This document shows, piece by piece, positions 49,994 through 59,442 of a DNA stretch of 64,000 bases; positions within the stretch are counted from its first letter, which is position 1, and every line of letters starts with the position of its first letter. The stretch is from NCBI RefSeq assembly GCF_010093535.1, contig NW_022985185.1:837610-901609 (forward strand), read 5' to 3'. Below the pieces are notes generated by a model. That model had not been told where the DNA came from and searched no databases. It saw only the letters and a program-made list of their open reading frames with translations. Both the position numbers and the translations under genes were made by a program. This DNA comes from Lindgomyces ingoldianus (lineage: Eukaryota > Ascomycota > Dothideomycetes > Pleosporales > Lindgomycetaceae).

Positions 49994-50282
49994 TGTAACA
50001 ATTCTTATAAATTATTCTATCTTAGGCGGCCTAGAACCTCTAGAAGGCCCCTGTATTAGCTCTAACCCTAACCTAGCCCTGACCCCTGCTGTTACCTCTA
50101 TTCCCTTATGTATTTAATTGCACCTTGCCCCTGTAGCTAGCTTAGTAGTTTTCTAATATCCTTTGTACAAGGCCTATAGGTGTCAATGGAGATCCCAGGT
50201 CATTGAGTCCCCACGCACTCCCATATGCCTCTGAGTGGATTCCTACCGCATTCAGACTCATTGTCTTGCCTTTGCCGTTACA
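49994..50282 (+). repeat. 3' LTR of A3 (289 bp)
   Basis: TGTAACAATTC..TTTGCCGTTACA, with GC-rich, nearly unmutated right half. It directly abuts the broken pogo transposase. Confidence 0.95.
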
Positions 50283-51797
50283 TTTGCATTGCTAGCTAAC
50301 GTGCTACAAAACAACCCTCTAAGCTACTAAAGAAGAACTAGCCTTAGGCCTTCTGTCGCCGCCACCCACAGCTTAAATTAAGAAATAATAGGCCTATGCT
50401 GTAGGAGCGTCACAATAATAGCATATATAATAAGGTAGTACATTAGTTTAATGTGATTAAGAAGAAACTCTGTAGATTAGACGTCTTGCTAGAGAACGTC
50501 TATAATATAGATAAGATAGGCATCATGCTTTCTATGCTTAGCTCTGTTAAAGTCCTTGTAGGTAAGGATAATAGAAAGGACTATAGAGGAACTAGCATAA
50601 AGTAGGCAATAGTTACTGCTATTAAATGCGTGTTAGCAAGCAGTAAGTATCTTAATCTAATAATTATCTGGCCTACATCTACTTACCAGAGTAACTGGAC
50701 AACATACTCTACTCCTAGATAGTTCTATGCCCTTTCTAAAACAGGTTACAATAACTTGCTTATTAGCCTAGAGTAGATTAAACAAGTCTCTAACCTACAG
50801 ACTAAAGCTTATGCTAATAGAAAACTATAGATACTTATATGTGATAGCTTTAGGACACATAAAACCTTTAAGATTATTAAATTTTGCTTAGAGAATAACA
50901 CTATCCTATGTAGACTGCCCTCTCACACGTCTTACAAGACACAGCCCTGTAACGTATTAGTTTTTAGGCTATTAAAAACAGCGTACTGAGATAAGGTTAA
51001 GCGCTGCTACTGTAGGGTCTAACAAATGCTAACAAAGAGCACTTCACTGCCATATACAGTCGTGCGAGAGAAAGGGGGATGACAAAAAAGAATATACTTG
51101 CTAGCTGGGCAAAGACCGGCCTGTTACCGTTCAACCCTTCGAGGGTTCTTCGTGATATCGTAAAGCTAGACGCTCCACTGACCATTCAGGTACCCGAAGT
51201 CCAAAGCACACAGAATGGAGTAATTCAGACGCCAGTGACACCCGTGTCATCGGAAGCCGTAACACAACTACTGAGCCTCATTAAGCAAGATTCTCATAGT
51301 AACAAGCCAAACAAAATGCGTCATCACAAACTGATTCAGAAGCTGCCAACGCCACCAAAAGATTTATTGCGCAACAAGTCCTTAACCAGAATTACATTAG
51401 GCTTCTTAAGGCTGCCAATAACAAGGCTAAGACTCGCCAAAATACAAGATCAGATATACTGAAGAAGCCCGGAAAGAACGGCGAAGGACAGGTGATGATA
51501 CAGGAAGATCTTGAAGCAATTCGGGCAGACCGTGCAGAACGTGTTAAGCAAGATGCTGCCAAGAAGGCTGTAAGTAAAGCAAAGCGCGGCCGACCAAAGG
51601 CAACGACGCAGGCAGATGGAGGCGAGGAAGGGAAAAAACGTGGTCGGAAGCGTAAACGTGTCGCGGCCGAAGAAGGTGTTCCAGATGAGCAAGAAGTAGG
51701 CGTGTCGGGACCATCAACCAAAGCAGCACGAGCAAGCGATGCGCTCATTGATCCGATGCCGGAAACGTGGAGAGCACCTGTGGCACAGATGTGGTGA
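50283..51797 (+). pseudogene. pogo-type DDE transposase, 5'-truncated by A3
   Basis: This is the transposase of a fungal pogo DNA transposon. Visible in order are the end of the CENP-B-like DNA-binding region (CRRHPQL near 50350), the first DDE block YNIDKIG (about 50500), IIWPTSTYQSNWTTYSTP (about 50675), second block LICDSFRTH (about 50838) and third block LPSHTSYKTQPCNV (about 50930, where the usual D is N). From about 51035 the clean C-terminal part follows, with TKKNILASWAKTGLLPFNPS and a basic tail ending at 51797. There are about five in-frame stops, all left of 51000, and two frameshifts (about 51010-51035 and 51325-51350). Two stops replace W codons and one replaces a CGA-type R. The N-terminus is left of A3, outside the window. 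Confidence 0.9.
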
Positions 51798-52187
51798 TGA
51801 CAGATGGACATGTCGATGACGGTCAGCATTATCTAGACATGAACAGGAAACATTTTGCTGTGATGCGCCGTGTTATCTCGAGTGTATCCTTCGGATTGCA
51901 CAAGTGTCACGGTACAGCTACACATGGTCCTTGCCTCTATGCTGCTCGGCTTGCAGCAGCTGCACTACAATTCTAGCGTGACTGAGGAAGTCCAGTATGG
52001 AGTGATGGTTTGGCCAGCGTCGCAAGACACTTTTCCTTTGGCGTTAGACTACCGATCCCTTCTAAGAGCGAAGATCGTCGTGCTGAACATGAAGGAAGAC
52101 ATGTGAAATGCATCCGAATCCCATTCATTCATCGACAGCATTCTAATCCCCATCTGGCGAGAACCCTACCACCTTGACATATGATGA
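51798..52187 (+). other. Non-coding stretch after the pogo transposase
   Basis: The right TIR of the pogo element should lie here, but its left partner is outside the window, so the end cannot be fixed. Short overlapping frames show no domain. Confidence 0.4.
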
Positions 52188-52723
52188 AGTGCCCTGGAGC
52201 ACGCTGCGAAAAAGGCCGGTCGCATTCTTCTAGAATGGATATCGTCGAGCGACTATCCCGCTCAGCAATCGGACATCATAAAGCGCAGGCAGGAAGGGAC
52301 AGGCCAGTGGTTCCTAGACGCACCTGAAGTGGCACGATGGCTTGACGACGCCAAGACCACCCTCTTCTACCCAGGAATCCTAGGTGCTGGCAAGACCATG
52401 GTAGCGGCTATCGCAGTCGATCAGCTTCTAGATTCAGCGCAAAACGATGCGTACGAAGTTGCGTACATTACTGCAACTACAAATCTCAAGCAGATCAGGA
52501 CATTGTTAGCATATTAGCAGCCATCCTCAAGCAGCTAGTTCAGAGCCGACCATCAACGCTGGGTCCTGTGGAAAAGTTACATCAGAAACACGCCGGCCGC
52601 GGAACGAAGCCATCACTCGATGATATATACAGCGCTCTTCGAGACATGCTCGCACAGTATCCGTACGTTCATATAGTCGTCGATGCGAGATTACTAGCTA
52701 TACAGCTCCTGCCTGGTGCGTAA
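52188..52723 (+). pseudogene. STAND (NACHT) NTPase fragment
   Basis: This is a piece of a fungal NLR-like signalling ATPase, the class tied to nonself recognition. It opens after tandem TGA stops at 52182-52187 with the linker typical of ankyrin-type STAND proteins (RRQEGTGQWFLDAPEVARWL). A Walker A loop PGILGAGKT follows at about 52371-52397. A one-base loss near 52463-52468 shifts frame. The downstream part continues (YCNYKSQADQD, then SLDDIYSALRDML) to the Walker B start HIVVDA at about 52670-52687. After that, homology stops. The N-terminal effector domain and C-terminal repeats are missing. Confidence 0.85.
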
Positions 52724-53568
52724 AGAGGTAAAGCAGTTCTTATTATTTACCTAAAGGGATGCGGGGGTCTAAAAACGATAATATGTTATAGGGTTAGGTT
52801 TCTAGCACGCTACCAGGTGACCAGCTTAGTGTGGTACTGCTGCTACCGCCGCTGCTGCTGCTACAATGGTCCCGCAGCACGTTTTTGAGTTCCTGGATCT
52901 GAGCTTCGAGCTCAACTGATACGGTCGCGTTGCAGTCGCGGTCAATACCCGCTTTAGTGGTCTCTGAAATTTAGCGCTTATGCCGAGTCTCATCCTTCAC
53001 CCGGTGGTGGAGAGGGATAATAAGGCCTTCCACTCGCTCAGCGATTACCGATAGTAGTTTGGTGCGCGGCCGCAAGCGAATCCAGGCTTTACAAAAGCAA
53101 TAATAAGAGTACTACCCCCTGCCCATATAATTCGAACCCTCAACTCTTCTGTGGTATACTGTATGTTGCTGAGAACAGTCCGCATCCTTGATCCATGATT
53201 CGGTAGCAGATCCAAGAATCTGTGCAAATGCGCTCCACGCATCGCACACACGACTGAACCTGTCCACTATTGCGAACGCGGTGTACGTTAAGTCCTGCCA
53301 TAGCCTCCTGAAAATCCGCTTGGTTCTTAAAGAAAATGAGGGCAATGTCGTTGCTAGTCTGAAAGGCGACGTTAAATCTATCCTATTACTTGACTCCTAG
53401 AGTTATTATATAAGCCGCCTGTAAGGATCCCACCTAACAGCTATTACTGTAAATAACGGCAAAACTCACGCAGGAGCTTCTCCTAACAGCTTCCCCTGTT
53501 AATACCTTCAGGGTGCGCGCCGTTTTCATGTCACGTGATACATTAACACTATTTATAGTAGCACTGCG
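52724..53568. other. GC-richer stretch, no gene recognised
   Basis: A CTGCTG-type trinucleotide run lies at about 52843-52860. Minus-strand open frames at 53045-53345 have protein-like composition (FFKNQADFQEAMAGL in one frame) but are short, overlap each other and match no family I know. They may be remains of a gene on the minus strand. Confidence 0.4.
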
Positions 53569-53690
53569 AAATGCGCACAGATTATTACCATCACGTAGCA
53601 GGACGTCAGCCATTTCGCACAGATCATCAACATCACGGAACAGGACGTCAGCCATTTCGCACAGATCATTAACATCACGTAACAGGACGT
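53569..53690. repeat. 42-bp minisatellite, about 2.9 units
   Basis: Units at 53569 (diverged), 53611 and 53653, each with the core CATTTCGCACAGATCAT and CAGGACGT. On the minus strand the period of 42 gives a 14-residue repeat (DVLLRDVNDLCEMA) inside a 96-codon open frame (53434-53724). The frame has no recognisable function. Confidence 0.85.
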
Positions 53691-54129
53691 TATATGTAAG
53701 CAGTAGCGCAGTTTGTGAAACCACTTCCGAACCTAAACCCTGAAAGGAACCTGAACACTAAAACAATCACCCTAAATCCGTCAAAACGTTGGTTCTGTAT
53801 TGTTGCACAGTGCTAGGCGCCCCGAAGTTGGATAGCAGTCGACGGGAATCCTGTAATTTTTCCGGTGCCCGTTCAACTCCTTAGCATTGAACCAAGCACT
53901 GAGATACCACATACTGAAGTATATAAGATCTTGATATTCTTGCTCTGTGACTTAATTATCAACAACCATCAAACCATCTTCTCCAATTTCCCAGCATCAT
54001 TTGCATCTTTCAGCCCAAGAAAACACTCTTCATCTTCATCTTCATCTTCAGCGTATCTCTTCAAACGTGTCTATCTTTCCCCCTGACAACTCTTCAAAGT
54101 TTGCAACAAGCAAAGCAAATTAGCTCAAC
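53691..54129 (+). promoter_or_regulatory. Probable upstream region of the ADP-ribosyltransferase pseudogene
   Basis: There is pyrimidine-rich sequence with a (CATCTT)n-like run at about 54029-54050, typical of fungal core promoters. It precedes the CTCAACATG start context at 54130. There is no clear TATA box within 100 bp. The open frame 53865-54086 is low complexity (poly-Ser). Confidence 0.4.
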
Positions 54130-54361
54130 ATGTTCAGTCACTCTCAAATCGTTCACTTCGCTGCTTTCCTCGCCCTACTATCCCCTGCATTGGCTACCGT
54201 CTATCGCATGGATTTTCGCTCGCCTTAAGAGATCCGAGATGCTGGAGGCTTCGTGGCCAGGGATCCTGCCGGGACCGGGACTGTCATTGATCATGTCAAG
54301 GCCAAGCTAGGTGACGAGGATCCATGGGTTTCAACCACGAGCGATGAAGATGTTGCTAAAG

Positions 54362-54425
54362 GTAAGGATCGCAGTACAAATCCCATTTTTGAGACATTCG
54401 CTAACCATACCTCTTTCTTTTGCAG
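54362..54425 (+). other. Intron (64 bp) in the ADP-ribosyltransferase pseudogene
   Basis: GTAAGG donor, CTAAC branch site at about 54401 and TTTTGCAG acceptor. Removing it keeps the frame between the two motif-bearing parts. Confidence 0.8.
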
Positions 54426-54527
54426 GAGGCGCCAAATCCCTCGGGGAAGTCTAGGTCTACCACATCTTAGAAAACGGCATTAAGCTTGTTGATACTAAGG
54501 AAGCGTTCAAGGAAGCGGGCGAAGATC

Positions 54528-56722
54528 CAGCGTTCCCAACCGTACGTAATACGTTACGACTCGCCAAATCGATGGTCGTAACTTCTCAGATTGTGAGTAC
54601 GTTTCAACGTAAGCATGACATTTAAGTCCACTTACGGAGCGTAACCGTTACGATTCACATTTCTCCTACGTTTCAACGTTTCGCGAAAAGTTACGTCGTA
54701 ACGGCTCGTATATAGTCCGCTAAGGACGACAATTCACTGTGAACACAGCGCTGACGTAGCCAGTTTTTCTGCAGTTGAAGAGCCTCAATTGTCGGGCCAG
54801 AGAGCTTATTTCTGTCACAGGTAACAGTCCTCCTACCGCCGCTAAAGCTCCTCTCACAGTCGCAGCTTGTGGATGGGATGGACAAGAAGTCAAGGGCAAT
54901 TTTGTATAGCGTAGGATAGGCAAGCCGTCCAACTTGTTCCCACCATGTAAGAGGATTAGCAAACAGAGGGCTATCGTCCTTGGCCATAGTAACGTCTTCG
55001 CGGTAACTGTCGTAGTATTGCTGCAATTCTGTTGTTTTCCGCTGCTTTTTGTATGAACGATTGCCAGTGAGGAGGCTCATGTCCACAGAGAGAGTCCGCT
55101 CAAAGCCCTCGTCATGATACTCGCCACCTGGTAACTTACGTCGCGTGGATGGCAGTTGCTCGTCGTCCTCTGCCTCTGCCTCTGCCTCGGTATCGACGTA
55201 CTCTTGAAAAACAGCCCTCATTGAAGCCTCAGCTTTCTTATGCCATGAGGGGTGCTTGCGCCAGTGGTCCTTAAACCAAAGGAGACGAAGCTGAGGGTTG
55301 AGGATAGTCGCGACGCAATAATAGGATACAGGCGGCTCTATAACAAACTTCTCCCAGTATGTAAGCAACTTCTCTGTGCCAAATGCTACGCCAGATTTGA
55401 GGTAGCAATCGTCACTCTCACCCTCAAGTTCATCCCCCATCCGGAGAAGCTCAGTATATAGGTGTTGCAGGTTGACGACGGTGGTTTGGAGAAGTCCATA
55501 TATCAACGCTCAACGCAATTTTGCTCTGGGCCATCCTTAGTATCGTTCGAATCTCCGCTCTCCGGCGCAGGCAGGCCTCGTTTACGTAGGAAGAAAATGT
55601 GGTATCTGAGACTGGGAGAGCTGCGAGAAGATTAGCTCGGTTCCAGGTGAGGATGCCCCGAAGTTCCGCTGACGATGCTGTGTTGAAGGAAATGTCGTGA
55701 AGGATAACCCAATCGACGACTGCCGCCTGCAACGCTTCCTCCTGCCACGCGCTGTGAGAGACGATATACGACGAGCCAGCGACCTCACGAGCGGCTTCAA
55801 ATGGACTCGCTGGGATCCTTGGCGCGTCAGGCAAGAGACCTCCCCCGAAGACGTCAATCCTGTGTTCTTTCCTGAGGTGGCTCACGATATGAGCGTAACC
55901 GTCGACTTTCTTCACCCCTCCGCGAACGCCCCCGGCGTGGCACCTCTTGCAGAGCCATAGCTTTACTTTAGAGCTGTCCTCCTCGTCGTCGTACACCAGC
56001 CAAATCTGGGAGAGCTGCCGGTTCCCACGGAGCTGGCTCTTGTGCTTCACGCGATACCCGACTCTCTCGGGCCTCAGCTTCCTGTTTGCTAGCCAGAGGT
56101 TGTCCCACTCTACAGTGAAAGCTACTCCGTCGTTGAGACCAGCGTCAGCCGGGTACTCCTTTGAACAGGCATCAGACGGTGTACTGCCTCGGGATGAAAC
56201 TGGAGAGGAAGACAATAAGGCCTTTGACCTGGCAAGGCGACGAGAACCAGCATGATGAGATACGTCAGTTTGCTGGGAAGAGCTGGCTCTGGAGGATCCT
56301 TGGGATAAAGCAGTACGCCTGCCGCGCTGGAGGAATTGGGACATTTGGCTCATGGTGGGTGGGACAATGGATGTGGATGAATTGATGACGATTTACAGGC
56401 CAAAAAGCTGACTATTTACATAGGATAGCACACCTCACTCCCAGCCTCCGCCGCGAGCGCCGACGTCCCACAAACCTCAGAGTTTTCACCCGATTGTTAC
56501 TCTAAGAACGTGACCTCAAACACGCTCCCGACGCGATCCCACATGTGTCCAATCAGGTCCTATTTTGGTAGGAAAAGTCGCCTTTTTGAGACGTACTACG
56601 GTCCGTAATGGGCGCTCCTCCAGTCATACGTTACGACTCATATCTCTCCTACGTTTCAACGGCTCACGTGACTGTTACGGGTCGTATACTACGACTCGTA
56701 GTACGTACGGTTGGGAACCCTG
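54528..56722 (-). mobile_element. hAT transposon, internally deleted (2195 bp)
   Basis: A perfect 8-bp TSD CGAAGATC (54520-54527 and 56723-56730) flanks inverted ends CAGCGTTCCCAACCGTACGT and ACGTACGGTTGGGAACCCTG, which differ at one base. Near both ends, direct-oriented subterminal words occur (CTCCTACGTTTCAACG and TACGTTACGACTC). Eight-base TSDs and CAGxG ends are hallmarks of hAT. The element shows no RIP. The gene inside reads on the minus strand and lacks its middle, so the element is probably non-autonomous. Confidence 0.95.
54691..56353 (-). pseudogene. hAT transposase with central deletion
   Basis: The ATG at 56353 starts a Ser/Arg-rich N-terminus, then a BED-type zinc finger around residues 130-165 (C..C..H..H in LCKRCHAGG and HIVSHLRKEH). 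The frame continues to SVDIWTSPN, the first catalytic block of hAT enzymes, near 55480. Sequence then passes directly to the C-terminal part (TVVNLQHLY..) in another frame, ending near 54691 with the dimerisation region (FLSIPSTSCDCERSFSGG and RNKLSGPTIEALQLQKNWL). Usual length is about 700-900 residues; about 560 remain. The catalytic core is missing, but no RIP stops occur. Confidence 0.9.
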
Positions 56723-56915
56723 CGAAGATCATCCTAAACCTGGGGAGAAGGAAATGTCAGTGAAGGGCTAGATTAACTGGGATAGCATCATCAAGTGGGA
56801 CGTCTACGTGAGAGGCAAGAAGACTAGCGATTAGACTAGAGACGACTTTGAGGATGGGCAAGAGGATAAGAAGCGTTTGGTCCCTTTAGTCTGTTCGGTA
56901 AAGTTTAGGGCTTAA

Positions 56916-57503
56916 CTCCAACTGTTCTGAGGTCCTGGTAATTGCAGCACGCAATCACCCCGACTGCCTGTCTTACGATGCACATCTTACAACACAGTTT
57001 CTAAGGTTCCTTTTTCTAGATCTCAAGTAGCTTAGACTGTCATGTACGCATAGAAACACACACTTTTTAAATATAGATTCTATTTCCTGTCACGCATATG
57101 TTATTTGTTATAAATGAATGTGAAAGTGTACGCTCTGGGTATAAAGTCGCGTTTGGCTTGCCTACAATACCTATTTGAAATGTCTAAAGTGTTGCCTTGC
57201 TTATTCCTGTAAGTTGTCCGACCTAGCATGTTGTACCTAAGCGTCAGTCTGTCGGTGTCGAGCTGAGAGCGTGCACTTACCACAATCATCGGTACGATTC
57301 TTCAGACAACCCCATCACGCAATCGGGGGAGATTGTGATCGTCATGACATCATAGGCAGTGGAAACAGGCTACAGTGTATCAGGAAAGATTGGATGTACT
57401 TTGGTAGTATTAACTACAGGTACGGAGAAATAACCTAACAATATGATGACTCCTCTAAGCTTGCGAGATGGTTTTGTATCTATTCCGCGTCCAGCTTTTG
57501 ATC
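56916..57503. other. Intergenic, nothing recognised
   Basis: Unique-looking sequence of moderate GC. It includes the 3' flank of the minus-strand gene that ends at 57504. The 62-codon minus-strand frame at 57101-57289 has no supporting features. Confidence 0.5.
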
Positions 57504-57959
57504 CTAAACTGTTCCAGGCGCATTCTCAAAGTCGCATTTAAGATTGACTCTAGCTAGAATCACAACGTTCTTCTTGGCCTGCTCTACATCGTCTTGTATA
57601 CCAATCATATCTCCTTCCCAGGTAATGCTGTGGATCTTTGCACTCGCGCTATTGTCGTTACTTGATTTTGGGGCAATGTGAAGTATGTACTCCTCCTCTT
57701 GTACAAAGTGTCGAATAATGTGGATAGATGTGTTGCCATTTTCATCCTCAATTAGCCAAGCATATTTATCGTCCTGGCTTCGGGGTCTGAAACCAGCTTT
57801 GAGCTTTTCCACATCGGAATCGCTAACCGCTAGATCCAAAGGTGCTGTGAGAGGCTTCTTCATAGGCTTTACTAATTTGCGCTCGTATGTATTTAAACGC
57901 CACCTGTTCCAAAATTCCTCATCCTCCTCCACATGGTTGTGCGCATTGCTGTCTGACAT
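57504..57959 (-). CDS. Intact small protein of unknown function (151 aa)
   Basis: This is the only intact host-like gene in the window. The ATG at 57959 starts MSDSNAHNHVEEDEEFW; an upstream TTG at 57983 would extend the frame but is not a likely eukaryotic start. The protein is acidic and hydrophilic, with no signal peptide or membrane segment, so probably cytosolic. Notable are KPMKKPLTAPLDLAVSDSD (about residues 32-50), the charged block FRPRSQDDKYAWLIEDENG (about 57-75) and alternating beta-like strands after it. From memory this block recalls uncharacterised proteins with an FRPRSMDDKW motif; I know no function. Codon use is ordinary and free of RIP stops. Confidence 0.75.
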   Translation of the reverse strand: MSDSNAHNHVEEDEEFWNRWRLNTYERKLVKPMKKPLTAPLDLAVSDSDVEKLKAGFRPRSQDDKYAWLIEDENGNTSIHIIRHFVQEEEYILHIAPKSSNDNSASAKIHSITWEGDMIGIQDDVEQAKKNVVILARVNLKCDFENAPGTV

Positions 57960-57991
57960 TATCCCGGAATTTGACTTGCACAATATCCTCC

Positions 57992-58180
57992 CTGTAATAA
58001 TAATTCAAATATTAAGGATCGTAGTTAGAAGTTTGTACGTGCTGAGGTGTCTGTCTGATCAGTCTTGGGAGTTGGGTGTAAAGGCGTTGTTTGACTTGAG
58101 TAGCAAGTTTAGCGGTATTGGTAGAAGAAGAAAGGAATTAAGGCCTAGCTTTGGGGTGAGGCAGTGCTGAATATATAGGC
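57992..58180 (-). promoter_or_regulatory. Leader and promoter of the 57.5-kb gene
   Basis: On the minus strand a TATA-like CCTATATATTC lies at about 58169-58179. Closer to the start there is a branch-like CTAAC (about 58025) and an acceptor TTATTATTACAG ending at 57992, so a 5'-UTR intron is plausible. No donor was confirmed. Confidence 0.4.
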
Positions 58181-58902
58181 TGCAGTACTAGTCTGCCTAG
58201 AACTGTGCGTCAGGTGACATCATTGTCTAAATTAGATATGGTTAGCTCTATATATGTCACTGAAGCCCGTGGTAATACCTGAGGGTTACTAAAGGATAGG
58301 GTTTAGAATCCTCTAGGCGAATATGTAGAGAGGGGAGGAGCGCATATTCTAATGTGTAGAGTTTGTTCTATTTTGGTTCCCGCAGTTAGGTCTAGTTTCA
58401 GGCACCTGGTTGGGTCCGCTCATGATGTCATCCGGTGCTTATTCGTCTGTTTGACCCACAGACTTGGCGTGCTTGATGACGCCATGTGCCTCGGCTCACA
58501 TCTCTAGACGGGCGAACTCCATCTTCAACGGCGACGTTGAATTACCCGTTAGAATGCGTTCTACGAGTGACTGGTATGAGGTACGGTACTGTATGGACAG
58601 ACAGGAGAGTTTTCAGCCCGGTTTTGGCTGGAGAAACTAACGCCGGCACTAGAGTCGTCCGGCATGTAATTTACCCGTCTGATCATCACTGGCTGCATAA
58701 TCTGTTGTCAAACCCTAGAACTAAGAATTGCGCCGAAAAAGAACGTTTCTAGAGAGAGATCCTCTTGATTTATCACGGTGCCAGCGATTTTGGGGGCTTT
58801 GAAACCGAAATGAAAACTGTTTGAGCGGAGATCCCTCTAGCTTTTGGTGGAATCTGCTGGAACTGCTTTACATTAGATGAGATGTACTGGCGACGGCTTT
58901 AA
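58181..58902. other. Intergenic, possible decayed coding sequence
   Basis: An 88-codon plus-strand frame (58486-58752) and phrases such as SFWWNLLELL around 58840 have protein-like composition. They could be the eroded upstream part of the HET-like fragment that follows. I cannot show it. Confidence 0.35.
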
Positions 58903-59442
58903 CACCCTTGGTGCGATATCTCGTCTTGTCCCTGCGGATCTCCTTGTGCCTGCGGATCTCCTGGATCATCACTTGGACGTTATGGCAGTGGCCACTTTGA
59001 TAAAAACGAGCTCGACTTCCTCGCGAAGATGATACGGTGTGGAATGAGCCGCAGAATATTCGGAACAGATCATTTGATTGAATTGGGCCCTATGGAACTT
59101 GAAGACTGGGATGAGGTGTGGTACCTGGAAGGAGCCAGAGTCCCCTTCATTCTCCGGCCCTTGGGCGGCAACCGCTATAAAGTCGTCGGAGCGTGCTACG
59201 TCCATGCTGCAAACCGTGCCACCGATCAGTGCTCTATTCGCTCTTGCGAAGCCGTCCGAAGGAATATTACGGTTGGCCGCGCGCTTCGTTCCCACGATTT
59301 TGGGGTGGCAGAGCTTCTCAATCAACCCCTCCGGGACCTGCCATGGACACCCTTCCCGGTCTGGCCCTTGTACGTGGGGGAAGAAGAAAGAACTTTTACT
59401 GAGCCCTTCCTAGGTCTATTAAAGGAGATTAAAATCCATTAA
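58903..59442 (+). pseudogene. C-terminal fragment of a HET-domain protein
   Basis: Heterokaryon incompatibility (HET) proteins trigger cell death after fusion of unlike fungal strains. This frame opens after a TAA at 58900. It contains the region that commonly closes such proteins: FLAKMIRCGMSRRIFGTDH, then DEVWYLEGARVPFILRPLGG and RYKVVGACYVH (about 59035-59210). The HET domain itself, which should lie several hundred residues upstream, is absent. The last 75 residues (from about 59215) do not resemble the family and may be read-through into other sequence. Confidence 0.65.

Larger units (their letters stand above)
21530..50282 (+). mobile_element. Ty3/gypsy family A, copy A3 (gag-only deletion derivative, split)
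   Basis: A-family leader sequence at 21530-21654 (compare 30520-30660) resumes exactly at 49307 and continues as gag to about 49960. It then jumps to the polypurine tract GAAGGGGGGG (49981-49990) and the 3' LTR. Pol is therefore missing; only leader, gag and 3' end remain. Element H is inserted in it with TSD ATAGG. Eb is inserted near 21528, so the 5' LTR is left of the window. A3 in turn interrupts a pogo transposase; TTTGC follows it at 50283-50287. Confidence 0.85.
54130..56915 (+). pseudogene. Secreted ADP-ribosyltransferase-like gene, broken
   Basis: The product would resemble the enterotoxin-A/pertussis-S1-like mono-ADP-ribosyltransferases found in fungi and bacteria. It would be secreted and would transfer ADP-ribose from NAD to a target protein. 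The ATG at 54130 opens a hydrophobic signal peptide. An arginine motif (YRMD) near residue 25 and an STS-type motif (WVSTTSD) about 45 residues later fit the R-S-E class. The catalytic E motif is not identified. It is dead: TAA at 54226, TAG at 54452, a 2.2-kb hAT insertion after 54527 and further stops at 56768 and beyond. The family assignment is from motif memory, and the 3' end is approximate. Confidence 0.7.

Noticed and set aside
51392..51829. 145-codon minus-strand frame
   Set aside because: It is antisense to the well-supported pogo C-terminal coding sequence.
51798..52187. Right TIR of the pogo element
   Set aside because: Candidate palindromic words exist, but the left terminus is outside the window, so no end can be defended.
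55582..56385. Plus-strand and alternate minus-strand frames in the hAT element
   Set aside because: They overlap the recognisable minus-strand transposase and have no domain of their own.
58969..59325. 118-codon minus-strand frame
   Set aside because: It is antisense to the HET-like fragment, which has recognisable motifs on the plus strand.
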